From Leptodontidium sp. MPI-SDFR-AT-0119 (taxonomy: Eukaryota > Ascomycota > Leotiomycetes > Helotiales > Leptodontidiaceae): a stretch of DNA of 64,000 nucleotides. A program made the position numbers and the translations under genes. The stretch spans positions 558,001-622,000 of the forward strand of contig JAHLEZ010000009.1 of assembly GCA_020726505.1 (NCBI GenBank). Reading direction: 5' to 3'. This document shows positions 43,995-56,303 of the stretch, piece by piece. How positions within the stretch are numbered: position 1 is the first letter of the stretch; each line of letters opens with the position of its first letter. Under the pieces are notes generated by a model, which saw nothing but the letters and a program-made list of their open reading frames with translations, was not told where the DNA came from and made no database searches.

Positions 43995-44295
43995 TGTTAT
44001 AACCTGTGATACGCCTCGTATTCTAACTGACACGGCTCGTAGCATCGCTGGCTATGCGACGGCGCTAAGCCAGATAGGGAAGACTAAGTGGCGAGCCTAC
44101 GACATATTGACGTGAATAGTACTCGACTACGCTAGGCCTTATTAGGAGGGTCCTTTATATATATATACTCGAGCTCCCCCTTATAGAGAGCTCTCCTTTC
44201 CTCCTTGTCTTTTCTTCTCGATTCTGAGCGTAGCCTTAGGCCTAAATACAAAGCTTGAGTCAATTCGCCGTATCAACCTTTGGCCAGCCGTAGCA
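43995..44295 (+). repeat. 3' LTR of inner gypsy
   Basis: 301 bases, aligned to 37682-37982; differences are mainly C/T and G/A. Confidence 0.9.
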
Positions 44296-44300
44296 GATAA

Positions 44301-47300
44301 TAGTCTCCGGCTATACGTCAACTATAAGAAGCTAAATACCTTGTTAAAAGAAGGACCTGTACCCGATCCTGCTAATTGATGAGATAATAGCGCGTATTTT
44401 TAAGGCAAAGGTCTTTACGAAGCTTAATATTTAGCAGGCTTTCTACTATATTTATATATCCCCTGAGAACGAAGACTATACGACCTTCCAGACTTAATAC
44501 GGCACGTATAAGTATAAGGTTCTTCCCTTTAGTTTAATTAATAAACCAGCGACTTTTTAGCGGTTTATTAATAATATCTTAATAAAGCATCTTAACGACT
44601 TTTACGCCGCCTATATAAACGATATCCTTATATACTTGTTAACTCCCGAGGAATATAAAGTCTATATTAAGAAAGTAATAGTAATCTTATAAGCACACGG
44701 ACTTTAGGCTAATATTAAAAAGTCTGAGTTTAGCGTATAAAAGACAAAGTTCTTAGGCTTTATTATTAGAATCGACGGCATAAAAGTAAACCTAAAGAAG
44801 ATTAGTGTAATTAAAAACTAGCGATACGCTAATAATATTAGGGGTATATAAAGCTACCTTGGCTTTTATAACTTTTACCGCCGGTTTATTAAGAATTATA
44901 ATCGCATCACGCGACCCCTTATAATACTTACCGGAAAGGACGTTCCCTTCGTCTTCGATAACGCTTATAAGAACGCTTAGGAAACTCTTCGGGAAGCCCT
45001 TTAATTTACGCCGGTTCTTCGCCACTACGACCTAATTAAGCAAACACGGCTAGAGACTAACTCCTTTAATAAAGGGGTCGCGGGGATTTTATCTTAACTT
45101 TAAAAGGACGACACCTTTTACTTTATAAGATACTTCTCGAAGACTATAACGGACCCCGAGCTTAACTACTTAATTTATAATAAAGAAATACTAGCGATTT
45201 TCTAGTTATTTAAGTAATATCGCCCGGAGCTCTTAAGTGCCCGGAAAAATATTCTCGTTTACACAGACTACCGGGCCCTAAAGTACTTTATAACTACTAA
45301 GGACCTTACGGCTAAGTAAGCTTAATAAGTTAAATTCTTTATAAACTTTTATTTCACGATTATATATTATACCGGAATTATTAATACGTTAGCTAACACG
45401 CTATCCCGACGAGACTAGGACCTCACAGTCGCAGAGGCACGTAAGCGGGCCATCCGTAGCTAATAACTAATCCCGACTAATAAGATTAATTAAAAAGTCG
45501 CTAACGATCTCTAACTCTCCGCCGTCGACCTTATAGACGCTTATATTAAAGTCGTAAAGACTATACCCCTAGCACTTATAAAGGCGGCCATAATCCTAGA
45601 TTACGATATTAAGCCACGTGACGAGGTAGAGCCAGAACCCGAGCCTAATATAAAAGTGCTAGTCGACCCAGAGACCCTTACGCCAGAAGAGCTTAACCTT
45701 AACTTTATAATAGCCTATAATATTACGAAATACGATATTATTAATTAAGTGCTCGTAACTAATAAGTCTTCGCCTTCGCTAAAGCCTCTTTAATAAAAAG
45801 CCAGGGAATAGTTATTAAATTACGAGCTAGTAAACAATAAGTTGCTTTTCTAAGGACGCCTAAAAGTGCCCTTAAAACCGCCAGAGCTTCGCACGACACT
45901 TATTCGTTATATACACTCCCAGTTATTAACAACACACGCGGGAATCGGGAAGATAAAGGCATTACTAAGCCGCAAATACCATTAGAATGGCCTCTCTATA
46001 AACGTAGCCTAATACGTAGCGAATTGTAATTACTCCTAGCAAAAGGCTAAAAGAGATAAGACTCCTAGTTTCTTATACCCCTTACTAATCCCTGCTCGGC
46101 TATATTAACACCTTATAATAGATTTTATAAAGCTATTATTAGACAAGCACAGTTATAACTTCGCTATAATTATTATTAACCGCCTATTTAAGAAACCGGT
46201 CTTAATACCTTATAACGACACAATTATTACTAAAGACATAACTATTCTCTTCTTCGTCTATTAGACTCGACACTTCGGTATACTGGACTCTATTATCTCG
46301 GACTAAGGACCTTAGTTCGTCTCTTCCTTTTAAAAGAAGTATTATTGTATCCTCGGAACTAAAGTAAAGCTTACAACGGCGTATAACCCGAATATTAACG
46401 GCTAAATAAAGGTAATAAACTAATATATTAAGCAGCGGCTCCGCCCCTTTTATTACTATTACTAAGACAATTAAAGCGACCTCTTACTAATTATAAACAT
46501 TACTTAACTAACGTTACCGCACAAGTCCTTAGGCCGTTTATTTCCTTTTTAATTACTTAACGGCGTTAAGCTAAGGACTTCCTAAGACTTAGTTAACTTA
46601 GAACCTCCGGCTACGGTAACAAAGAAACTCAATCGCGAAGAGGCTCTATAAGTAATATTATAAATAAAAGAGGTTATAAAAGTCGTATAATCGTCTTTAA
46701 AAGATTAACAAGAGAAAATAAAACGGCTGGCGAACCGTAGGTAACGCGCTATCGACTAAGACGTGAGCGACTTAGTATTAGTTAACACTTAGAACTAAAA
46801 TGTCGACTGACCCTTAAAGAAGTTGTCTAACAAGTAGTACGGCCTTGTCAAGGTAATCGCTAGAGAAGGAGAGAGTTAGAGAGTCGAGCTCCTAGAGGAC
46901 TAGTAAATCTACCCTGTCTTCCACTCGTACTCGCTTTATAGGTACGTCGACAACCCCTTACTTAAATAAGTTAAAGCTACGCCGGCACTTATCCAGCTAT
47001 TACTTAAGCAAGATAAGTAGGAAATTAAAAGTATCCTTGGCTCTAAGGTTATACAGAATAAGCTATTTTATTATATTAAGTAACTAGGCGCTAACGAAGA
47101 CTTAAAGTAATACTTATACTTAAATATTATAATAACTTCGTATATAGTTAAACGGTTTTACTTAGAGTATTTTAACGCTAAAGGCCCGCCAAGAGCTCTC
47201 CTAAAGTGGCTAAAGGCCTATAATACTAAGATCGACGACTACAATAACTTAAAAAACAATACAGTTATAGCTACAACTACGTAGACGCAGTTTTTTAAGA

Positions 47301-47611
47301 GGGGGGGGTAATGTTACGACTTATAATACGCCTCGTATTTTAACCGACACAGGCTCGTAATATCGCTGGCTATACGACGGCGCTAAGCCTAATAGGGAAG
47401 ACTTAGTAGCGAGCATACGACATATAAATAAATAGCCCCCGACTACGCTAGGCCCCATTAGGAGGGTCCTTTATATATTTATACTCGAGCTCCCTCTTAT
47501 AAAGAGCTCTCCTTTTCTCCTTGTCTTTTCTTCTCGATTCTGAGCGTAGCTTTAGGCCTAAGTACAAAGCTATAGTCACCTCGCCGTATTAACCTCTTGC
47601 CAGCCGTAACA
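44301..47611 (+). mobile_element. Outer gypsy, 3' piece (RT to 3' LTR)
   Basis: Resumes with SLRLY.N.KKLN at 44303, right after the GATAA duplication, and runs parallel to 40974-44295: RT YxDD region near 44610-44640, RNase H, integrase and chromodomain-like end near 47000-47200. PPT AAGAGGGGGGGGTAA (47297-47311). 3' LTR 47312-47611 (300 bases, TGTTACGAC...GCCGTAACA). More strongly RIP-mutated than the inner copy, as expected for an older insertion. Its target duplication cannot be checked because the 5' end is gone. Confidence 0.9.
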
Positions 47612-47846
47612 CTTATATAAGTTAGTATATAAGAGCCTTACTATTATACTTACTTAGTTTCTCCTTTAGTAGTAACTTACCCCCTGTGTCGGTTACTAAA
47701 AATATATAAGAGGAACGAACCCTAATCTATATAACAAGAGGGTAGTATGTAACGAGCTACTAGAGGAGATTCTAGGCTCTATAAATAACAGATTAATTAA
47801 ATCTAAAGATATTATATATTTAAAAAGTACGAATTGGCAAGGGAGG

Positions 47847-47993
47847 TGTGACGAGCGGCAGGGCAAAAGCAGTGGTTCAAGTGCTTAGAATATTAAGGTG
47901 CAGAACCTGAAGGGTTCAGCACGAGGTTATATACATAGAATAGGGGGGTAGCGGCCTGAGGCACGTAAGGCGCCAATGCCACCAGTCGTCACA
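47847..47993. mobile_element. 147-base solo LTR
   Basis: TGTGACGAGC...CAGTCGTCACA with exact 5-base duplication GGAGG (47842-47846, 47994-47998). Gypsy-type ends (TGTGACGA/TCGTCACA) like the LTRs of the second gypsy family, but a different interior. 47612-47846 to its left is AT-rich without recognised content. Confidence 0.87.
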
Positions 47994-48363
47994 GGAGGGG
48001 AAGGAAAAGGTTTTAATAAATAGAATATATCTGGTGTTACGTTTTTGACGTTCTGTAATTAAGTGTTAGCTCCTTATATATGCGAAGGACTAGCGTAGTC
48101 ATGTGACAAAAGAAACCAGTGGCTGTCCCCACCATAATATACTAGAACTTAATTATTAAGGTAAAGACCGTGAATATAAGTAATTTTAAAGCCGTTTCGT
48201 GTAGTTAACGTATCGTTAACTTTACACGTAATATAAATTTTCTATACTTCCTTTATAACTTTCTTAATCGTAGCCGCACGTTACTCGACTAACGGATTTA
48301 AGGGGTTTAACTTTATTATTTTAAAGTATACGCCAAAAACAAGTAATATAAGGATAAGCTTAT

Positions 48364-48453
48364 TGTGGTACAAAAACAGGCCTGCAGTTGTCAAACTGCA
48401 GATTACGGTATATAACCTTTATCCCTAAGCGAGCACGTGATTTTTATATGACA
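48364..48453. repeat. TRIM LTR, left copy
   Basis: 90 bases, TGTGGTACAAAAACAGGCC...ATGACA; same as 48851-48940 and the solo copy at 58161-58250 apart from C/T and G/A changes. Confidence 0.9.
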
Positions 48454-48460
48454 CACCCCC

Positions 48461-48489
48461 TAGAGGTTAGCTAATTAAGCTAACCTCTA
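48461..48489. repeat. Perfect 12-base hairpin next to the TRIM LTR
   Basis: TAGAGGTTAGCT, loop AATTA, then AGCTAACCTCTA. It is perfect despite the heavy mutation around it. Confidence 0.85.
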
Positions 48490-48804
48490 ACACTTAGATC
48501 ACGTTCTAATCTCGTGACGTGTACCTAAGGTAAAAGAGCTAAGGACAGTAGCGTAAGTGTAGCGCGCCCCTAGGTGCCTATAACGTAAGAGGTCAATTTA
48601 ATACACGTATACCCGTGGTTCGTTTATATCCGTTCTTGTATTCGTAAATACCCTAACGTTACGCTAACCCGCGCGACACGGACTAGCCTAAAAAGGCATA
48701 GACAATTATTGACCGGCCCGACTATAAGCCCGATGGTTTAGTTACTGGCTGCCCCTTAGAAAAGAAAAGGCTAAAAGAAACTATAAAAAGTAATTTACAA
48801 AGGC

Positions 48805-48843
48805 GCAGGGAAGTGTGGCTCTTAACCACTGCGCTAACGGGGC
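48805..48843 (-). other. tRNA-like 5' half with pol III A box inside the TRIM
   Basis: Reading the minus strand from 48843: GCCCCGT (acceptor-like), TA, then TAGCGCAGTGG (A box, 48836-48826), then TTAAGAGCC. No matching B box or 3' acceptor half was found close by, so this is not an intact tRNA gene. It is comparable to the tRNA head of a SINE. Confidence 0.6.
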
Positions 48844-48850
48844 TTATAAC

Positions 48851-48940
48851 TGTAGTACAAAAACAGGCCTGCAGTTGTCAAACTGCAGATTATAGTATAT
48901 AACCTTTATCCCTAAGCGAGCACGTAATTTCTGTACGACA
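48851..48940. repeat. TRIM LTR, right copy
   Basis: 90 bases, TGTAGTACAAAAACAGG...TGTACGACA. Confidence 0.9.
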
Positions 48941-49211
48941 CTTATTAAGTCTAGTTATATTATTTATTACTTTTACTACTATTTATAGTTAGTCCTTGTT
49001 ACTTAACTTAGAGTGCTTTTTAATAACGATTTCGTAGGTATAGCAAAGTAGGCGGTGGTATCGCTTAACTTTATTAATTAAATAATATGTCTTTATAAGT
49101 ATTAACTTAAAAGTATTACTTACGGGTCTAAGTGCGCTCTTAAACTCTTTAGAGTTAAAATTAGTATTATAGTCGTATATTACGAAATCCGGGGGTTTAA
49201 GGTAAGTGTTA

Positions 49212-49385
49212 TATTGGTTTAATAATCGTCACGTTCTACTCACATGCTCGCTTATCGAGCATGTAAGGAGAGCTCTCGTACAGAGCTCTCCTTTCCTTGA
49301 ATACACATTTTTACCATACCGGGACCCCCCCTTAAATGTGTCGATTCTACACCGGAATCAGTGGTACCACCCGAGTATAACGACA
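49212..49385. mobile_element. 174-base solo LTR in the reverse copia
   Basis: Begins TATTGG (probably TGTTGG before mutation) and ends AACGACA. Flanked by TGTTA on both sides (49207-49211, 49386-49390). The uninterrupted copia sequence at about 32895-32905 confirms the insertion point. Contains GAGAGCTCTCGTACAGAGCT-type promoter/leader sequence. Confidence 0.85.
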
Positions 49386-49793
49386 TGTTAATTTATATTA
49401 ACTTAAATATATTAAAGGTAGCCCGAGCCGTAGCCGAACTGGGCCTCTTCCGAAGTAGTTTCGCCGCACTAAAACTTATTACTTTATTTACAATATAAAG
49501 GGTATATCGTTTTTTAAATATCGTGATGTCGACGTAAATTATATAGTTAAAATTAACGTCGTCTTATAGCTTAAAACGGAACTTATATAAAGTATTTACG
49601 TGTTTTTAGTAATGTTTATATATTTCTTTAACTCTTAATATGACTTCTAAGTTATACTTATAGCCAGCTTAATTTAGTAAGTATTAAAGACGTCTTACTA
49701 AAGGGTGTTCGAAACGCCTATTAAGCTGACGTATTTTTGGTTTAGTTAAGTAGTATATATTTATTATTTTAGTAGAGGTGTTTAGTAATTAAC

Positions 49794-50040
49794 TGTGACG
49801 CTTGCCCTAGAAAGACGGCAATCACGTGTAACTGACGCCTTATATATTAACACAAGACATATAACGATACTAAGTATTAACTTAAAATCTATAACTACAG
49901 AGTAAAAAAGGTAAGGAGAGAAGAAGTCTATATACAAAAGATAAGTATACCTAGTACTATAGTAATCTCAGTACGTCCCGATCAGGAAGTACTAAGTGGA
50001 GCCGGTGAAAATAAGGCTCTAGGCATCGCCGATCGTCACA
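49794..50040 (-). repeat. 3' LTR of second gypsy
   Basis: 247 bases, TGTGACGCTTGC...GATCGTCACA. Confidence 0.9.
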
Positions 50041-50280
50041 CTACCCCCCCTCTTAAAAAAGCTCGTCCTCGAGCGTTAGTCTATCTCCCTATTGTTATTA
50101 AGATCCTCGTAGTCGTTAACAATATCTTCCTATGCCTTGATCTATTTAGGTAGCTTCGTAGGGGGTCCTACTTACTCTTAGTGACTGAGGTAGAATTCTC
50201 TGACTTTATGCGGGGCATATTTGAAGTTAGAGGCGTCGTACTAGTCTAAATCAACGTCTTAATTAAGCCAAGTAACGTAG

Positions 50281-53200
50281 TAGGATAGAGTCTTGCCCTT
50301 TTTTCGGCAGGCAAGTACTTCTTCCAGTTCCTATTCGTCGTCGCCTATAATGTTAATCGGCAGGGGGGCATCCTGCTCTTGGCCTGGCAAGGGATCATTA
50401 GGGTCTCTACGCAACTTACTAGCTGGAAAGACGTTACAGACTTTGATACTCGCTAGCAATTCCAGGCGATATAAGTGCCCTACCTTCTTAATCACTTTAA
50501 ATAGTCCATTAGTTAATATATCTAATTTCTTAGATAGACGTAGTGTCTTAAAGTAGCGCATGTCGAGCCAGACTAAGTCGTCTTTATCTAAGTTAATATC
50601 GCGGCGGGAGGCGTTATAAGACCGGGCCATCTTGGCCTGAGCTACAGTAAGGTTCGACCGAGCTATATTCTATGCTTTCTTGTGGCGTTAAGTATAGTTA
50701 ATGGCTTATTAAGTGTTTAACTTGTTAGCGGGGGTAGCTAAGTCAGGCAAGTGAATTTTCCAATCTCAATCCGTGTGTAGTATATATCTATGGACTACCT
50801 TAAATAAAGAGAGTCCCCCTAGGGAATCGTGTAGGAGGGACATTTAAGTATAGTCTATAATAAGGAAATACTCTAACTAGTCGTCTTAGTAATCGTAACG
50901 AAAGGTCTAAGTCGTCTCTGTAAGTATTAGTTGTAAACTTCGGTCTGGCCGTCTATCTGTGGGTAGTGAGCAGCGGACAGCTGTCTCTTAGTCCCGAGGA
51001 TCTTGCTAAGGGCGTTCCAAAACCTAGAAACAAACTAAGGGCCTCTGTCAAAAGTGATAATCAAAGGAGCGCCAAAGTAGCGATATACGTGGTAGATGTA
51101 TATAGTGGCTAACTTCCGAGCATCTGTCGTCTTTTGGCAAGGGATACTAACAGCTTGTTTACTAAATCTGTTAATAAAGACGAGGACATTGTCGAATTCG
51201 TGCTTGTCTTTATTAAACGAACAGTAATCCACTGTGATATGTTCCTAGGGTCGAGACGGAACGAGGAGAAAATAGAGGAATCCGGGCTTTTTATCCCGGG
51301 GGACTTGAATTCGTCGACATGTATAACAGTTACGGCAATATTATTAGACTGTCGACGTAATTCCGTGCTACTAGTACTAAGAGGAGAGCAATTAGATCGT
51401 CTTCTTAGCACTAGGGTGTTCTGTAGTGACTCGATCATAGACCTCCCGGATTATAAGGGTGCGGAGGTGATTAACGTCGGGAACTAAAAGGCGGCCATCG
51501 TAGAGCAAGAGGTCGCTTTCCATACTGAATTTGCCAAGGGAATCTGACAAAGCCTGCTTTCGCAAAGCCTATAAAGAGATGGCAGTACGGTTAGCTTCTA
51601 GCACTTGATGTACCACGGAGAATGCTGGGGTAAGGGCGGCGAGCTTAACGTTCGACACTAGCTCGTCGGCATTGTCTAGCGGCCGCAACTCTATAAACAG
51701 CAGGTGAGGGTTAACTTGGTCTTGGCGTAGGAGTTATTAAAGGCGTTAAGTCTTCTTTACAAAATTCTGCTAGTCCAATTCGTCTAGCTTGCGAAAGAGT
51801 ACGTCTGCCAAGGGATTATAAATGCTAGGGCGGTACGTGATTATGAAATTATAGTCCGCTAAAAGCTCTGCCTATCGTGCTTGTCTAACATTTAACTACT
51901 TAGAGGTCATAAAGTATTCTAAGGCCTTGTGGTTTGTCACGACACGGACTTAGTAGGGGGCTCCTACTAACTTAGCTTGCTAGTGCCCAAAGGACTTAAT
52001 AATAGCTAATATCTCTTTATTGTGCACAGCGTAATTAAGCTTAGCTAGTAACATAGTCTTTAAAAAAAAAGTAACGGGGAACCAGTCTTTACTATGTTAT
52101 TAAGAAAGGACCCCTATAACGACACTATTACTAGTATCTGTCTCTAGGAGGCATAGCAAATCTTGTTAGTAGTGTCTTAAGAAAGGTGCGGACGTGAGAG
52201 TATATTTTAAGAGGTCAAAGGCATCCTCGCATTCTACGGTAAAGTAGAAGGGAACGTTGTTTTTAGTGAGCTAAACAAGAGGTTTCGTTATAATACTGTA
52301 GTCGCGGATAAATCTCTAGTAAAAGTTATAAAAACTAAGGAAGGACTATACACCTTTAATAAAGCTAAGGTAAGTTTATTTACGAATAATAAAGACTTTC
52401 TCAGGATTAACTTCTAGGCCGGAGGTTAATATAATAAATCCTAAATACTTAGTAATTGTGACTCTAAACTCACACTTCTTAAGATTTACTTATAGGCCAG
52501 TATTATTAAGGCGTTAAAGTACCTTTTTAACGTGGGTTTAATACTCGAGGGGATCTTTAAAGTAAATGAGAATGTCGTCTAAGTACGCTATATAGAAATC
52601 ATTAAGGTAATCGAAGAGAATGTCGTTTATATAGCGCTAGTAGGTAGCGGGGCTATTAGTCAGGCCAAATAGAAGAACTTTATACTTATATGCGCCGTAT
52701 CTTGTACGGAAGGTTATATACTCCTTTAATACTAGGTCTATTCGGATTCGGTGGAAAGCTTGACGAATGTCTAATTTAGTGAAAATACTGGCATTAGCAA
52801 TGCGAGCTAGGGTCTTATCAATTAGAGGTAGGGGGTATCGGTCCTTCCGAGTGAGTGTTGGAAATCATGTGATCCAAGAATCACATGGATACCGAAGGCT
52901 CTAGAAGCCTTGATTTGTAAACACATGGAAAGCTCTCGAAGCTCTCCCTTATATATATAAACCTACTCTCACTCTGCCTTTAGAAGAGTAAGGCATGCAA
53001 ATAGTCAAAATGTGACAGTGAGGGAATTCAGCACCCGAAAGTCGATATATAACCGTAAAGAACTATTCGGTTTCTTGACGAAGAGAATAGGGGCAGCGAA
53101 TAGTGCTTAAGACGGCTTAATAAATCCTTTTTCTAAGTTATCTATAATATATTCCTTAACAGCCTTAAGCTCTTTAGCCGACATTTTGTATAATAACGAA

Positions 53201-56200
53201 TACTTAAGTGCTTTCTCACCCTCTCCTTTTAGCTTAATTTTATAATTGTATAAGTAATAAGGAGGGAGAATATTACTTTTTACTTTAGAGAATACGTGAT
53301 CTTAATTAGCGTACTCCGGCGGAATCGTTAGTTTAGCGTTTAGCTCTTAAATAGAAAGTGCAAACTGTATAGCTGACTAGCGGCGGTTAGTGAGTTCGAC
53401 AGTTAAAGCTATAATAGCAGCGGTTTTCTCTCGTTTTTGGCTTCTTTAATCGATTAGAGCATTGATCTCTTAAAGTGTGGCTACAAATATCTCGTTTCCG
53501 GACTTCCGTCTACTTAACATATAGAATATTGCGGCGCTAATAGAGAAGATATCTATTACGCCTCGGGACCGGCCTCTATGGCGCTTTACGATCGGTAACC
53601 CGTTTTGCGATAAAGAAGAAGTTAGGGAGGGAGAGGTATTTGTAGTTGGTTTGTGGGTGAGAGAGAGTTGTGCTTGTATATTCCGAAGTGAATTGGTATA
53701 GTCCTTGGTATGCGTTTTCCGAGCATTTGGCTGTTTCCGGGGGTATAAATGCCCAGGGGCAGTCTTCCTAGACTTAGTAACCTTGGAGACATAACCTACA
53801 CAGATTCTAGGTAGAGCTTTGTGCTTTGGTTCTGCGTCTTTAGATGTCGAGCAAACACAGGTTTTAAAACGGCTGTGGTCCGTCGGTTTAGTTATATCGT
53901 CGACTCCGGTACTTGCTGGGGGTTCTCTTGGCTAGTGGCCCTGATTTTGCGACAGCGTAGTCGTTACTTTTAAGGGATCGACAGCAAGCATAGAGCTAAC
54001 AGCAATAGTCAGTTCCGAAGTTATTGAGAGTACTAAGGGAGAGTTAGCGTTTATGTCGGAATTTAGTTTGGCGCATCGGTCAGAATTTGCCATGGAATCG
54101 GAGTATAACCTAAGGTCTAGCGAAGAGGTGTTTGCTCGACTCTTTCCCATGAACTTCCCGGTGAACTTTATTAGCTGTTATTAACCTAGGGGAGAAGCAA
54201 GGTCCAAGGTATTTATACCTGGTGTTAAAGAAGGTAGGGGGTCGGCCGTCGAGGTCGACTCCGGAAGTTAGGGATCATGGCGGCTCTAAAATTCACGCAA
54301 TTTAGCGTCTTTACGCTCGGCGTCGCGCTAGTGACGTTAGTGAATCTTGTGTAGGCGTAGGTCTCGGATTTTTATTAATTTGCCGTAGCTAATTGTTAGA
54401 GGGTAGTCCGAGGGCCAAATGAGTCGTCGTTTGGCGGCATCTAAAAGCACTTTATAATACTCTAGCCATAATCGGCCAATAATCACTTTATGGTTTCCTA
54501 AGTAAGTAATTAAGAAAGGAGTAAATGATTATAAACGCTTATTAATTGTTAAATTTAATGTAGTATAGTGGCTAATAGTCTAGCTAGCTTTATTATTAAA
54601 TCCTTTAATAGGGACGGCTAAAGGCAATAGGTGAATTAAAGGTTTTAAAAAGAAAAAAAAGAGATTTTAAAAGAGAGTAGTTAATAAAATAATAATTATT
54701 AGCTCCGGAATTAAAAAGTGCGGGCAACTTATACGTAAGTCCGTTCTTGGAGAGAGCGATGCGAGTAGTGAGTACTAGTCCGCCAAGAAGCTTCGTAAGG
54801 TCAAGATGTCGCATATCTCGTACTATGCCTAGGAAGGAGCCTTTGCCTAGGCTTAGTCTTTTGCTCGAGAAGTAAGTTCCTCGCCGTGCAGGTCAACGTC
54901 TCCTCCGTCGTTATTATCTACGGCATCGCCGTCGAATTCGGGATTACCGTCGTCGTGGGCTTTTATCTTATTAATGCGAGGTGTGCGGCCACGATTAAAG
55001 GGTTAGGAAGAGTAATACCGGGGAGTATTCGCTAGAGTTTAGGCACGAGGTATATCGGCTCGTATAGAGGTTTATTAACCTAGCGGTTAGCTTATTACTC
55101 GCCGCTAAGACGAAGAAGTAATAAAAGCTTAGAGTGATTTTGCCGTGGGAGCCGAGGAGGTATTAACTTGGCGTCGAGGGTAGGAATTTATACTTATTAC
55201 TAAGGGGTCGGGACGACTAAAGTAAATAATACTCTCTACGATTTGTCCTTAGTCCTTAGCTTAGACTGCTTTTATATACTCTTCTAAAGTCTTAGCTCTT
55301 TTATACTTATAAAACAGTTACTTGCGTAGGCGGGATAGGAGCTTGTCCTATAAGTCTATTTTAAGTATTAAGTTGTTAGTTACGCCGCCTTAGCTAGCAA
55401 GAGTCCTAAACCGGTAGTAGAACTCCTAAAAGGTTTGTCTTACGGCTTTTATCTTTAACGTAAAGTAGAGGTTGCGCGTTATTTATTACTCGTGGGGGTT
55501 AATCAAGAATTTAATTACTTAGTCAACTAAGTTAAGCGTATCTGTTAGGTTTCCGTCGTCGTTAAGCGTCGGGGACAAGAAGGAGGGTTCTAGGAATGTG
55601 CGAGCTGTTCCTTCCGTTTATACAAGTAGCCAGTCTTTCCTATAATCGTCGTTAAGGAAGTATTAGTTATACCGCCGCATAGCGTTCCGGACTTGGACTT
55701 CCTATAGACGTGGACTATAGTTGATGCCGTTCGAGAGCTTGTCGTGAAGGTTAAGGGTCTTCTCGATTCGCGAGGCTATAAATATCTGGGACATCCTAGA
55801 AAAAGAGGGGGAGCGACGGCGAGGGGGGCTAGGACGACGTGGGATGCGAGGAGGTCGGTAGCTATTTTCACTATTGTCGTATAGTGGTCCACTAAGATCA
55901 GGAGCATTTTATGCCTTACTTTTGCCTTTGTTTAGCTCGGGGGCAAGAGTTTCCTCGATTAAGGGATAAAGGGACGTACCCTTATCTCGGAAAGTCACAG
56001 ATCTAGGGGCGGATCTACGTGGTAAAGGCTCGTCGGTAGTAAGTCGCTGTTGCTAAAGAGACAGCTTCAACCGCTGGTTCTTTATGCGACTCTCTGTAAG
56101 TTACTCTCTTCCAAAATACGAAGTCGGCTTTCCCATAGTGTTTCTCTTATATATGTCCTTGTAGGCTCTGTACTACTCCCTAGCGTGTACTGACTTGTTG

Positions 56201-56303
56201 CTTGGCTAGGGTTAATACTAAGCGTATTATTAGAAGTATTAATTCTAGGGGTATTGACATCGAGAGAGCCAGGCAGGGGGACAGAAGAAGAGGCGGACGA
56301 CAT
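50281..56303 (-). pseudogene. gag-pol of the second gypsy, interrupted by stops and a solo LTR
   Basis: Minus-strand pieces with coding character: gag start region (LDVNTPRINTSNNTLS, 56303-56082), protease neighbourhood (LVLTTRIALSKNGLTYKLPA, 54814-54605), and integrase core (FINRFSKQAVSIPC, PLIITFDRGP, 51232-51035). The integrase C-terminal domain is at 50630-50331 (MARSYNASRRDINLDKDD, VWLDMRYFKTLRLSKKLD, GHLYRLELL). RNase H and RT are recognisable only as fragments. No complete domain is free of stops. Confidence 0.78.
52856..53017. mobile_element. 162-base solo LTR inside the second gypsy
   Basis: TGTTGGAAATCATGTG...AAAATGTGACA with exact duplication GTGAG (52851-52855, 53018-53022). Contains TTATATATATAAACC as TATA region. 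Hardly mutated compared with the surrounding gypsy, so a late arrival. No second copy in the window. Confidence 0.9.

Larger units (their letters stand above)
37682..44295 (+). mobile_element. Complete Ty3/gypsy chromovirus-type retrotransposon (6614 bases), inserted in its own family
   Basis: Two 301-base LTRs (37682-37982, 43995-44295) that begin TGTTACGAC and end in GTCGTAACA or a mutated form. Target duplication GATAA lies on both sides (37677-37681, 44296-44300). A G tract (GGAGGGGGGGGTAA, 43981-43994) precedes the 3' LTR as polypurine tract. The interior has gag, protease, RT, RNase H, integrase and a chromodomain-like end. It is inserted into the reverse-transcriptase region of the outer element of the same family. 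RIP decay is moderate to heavy. Confidence 0.93.
48364..48940 (-). mobile_element. TRIM-like miniature LTR element (577 bases) with tRNA-like core
   Basis: Two 90-base direct repeats, 48364-48453 and 48851-48940, start TGT and end ACA. The whole unit is flanked by the exact 5-base duplication CTTAT (48359-48363, 48941-48945), and the empty site can be read in the parallel copia at about 33153-33165. Each LTR contains the 8-base hairpin CTGCAGTT/AACTGCAG. The 397-base interior is non-coding. On the minus strand it begins, right after the LTR, with a tRNA-like 5' half, GCCCCGTTAGCGCAGTGG (48843 downward). Orientation minus is inferred from that. Confidence 0.82.

Noticed and set aside
48805..48843. 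Complete tRNA gene
   Set aside because: Only the 5' half and A box are recognisable; no anticodon arm, T-arm/B box or 3' acceptor strand in the right place.
49206..49391. 61-codon plus-strand ORF in the cluster
   Set aside because: Almost coextensive with the 174-base solo LTR; coincidental frame.
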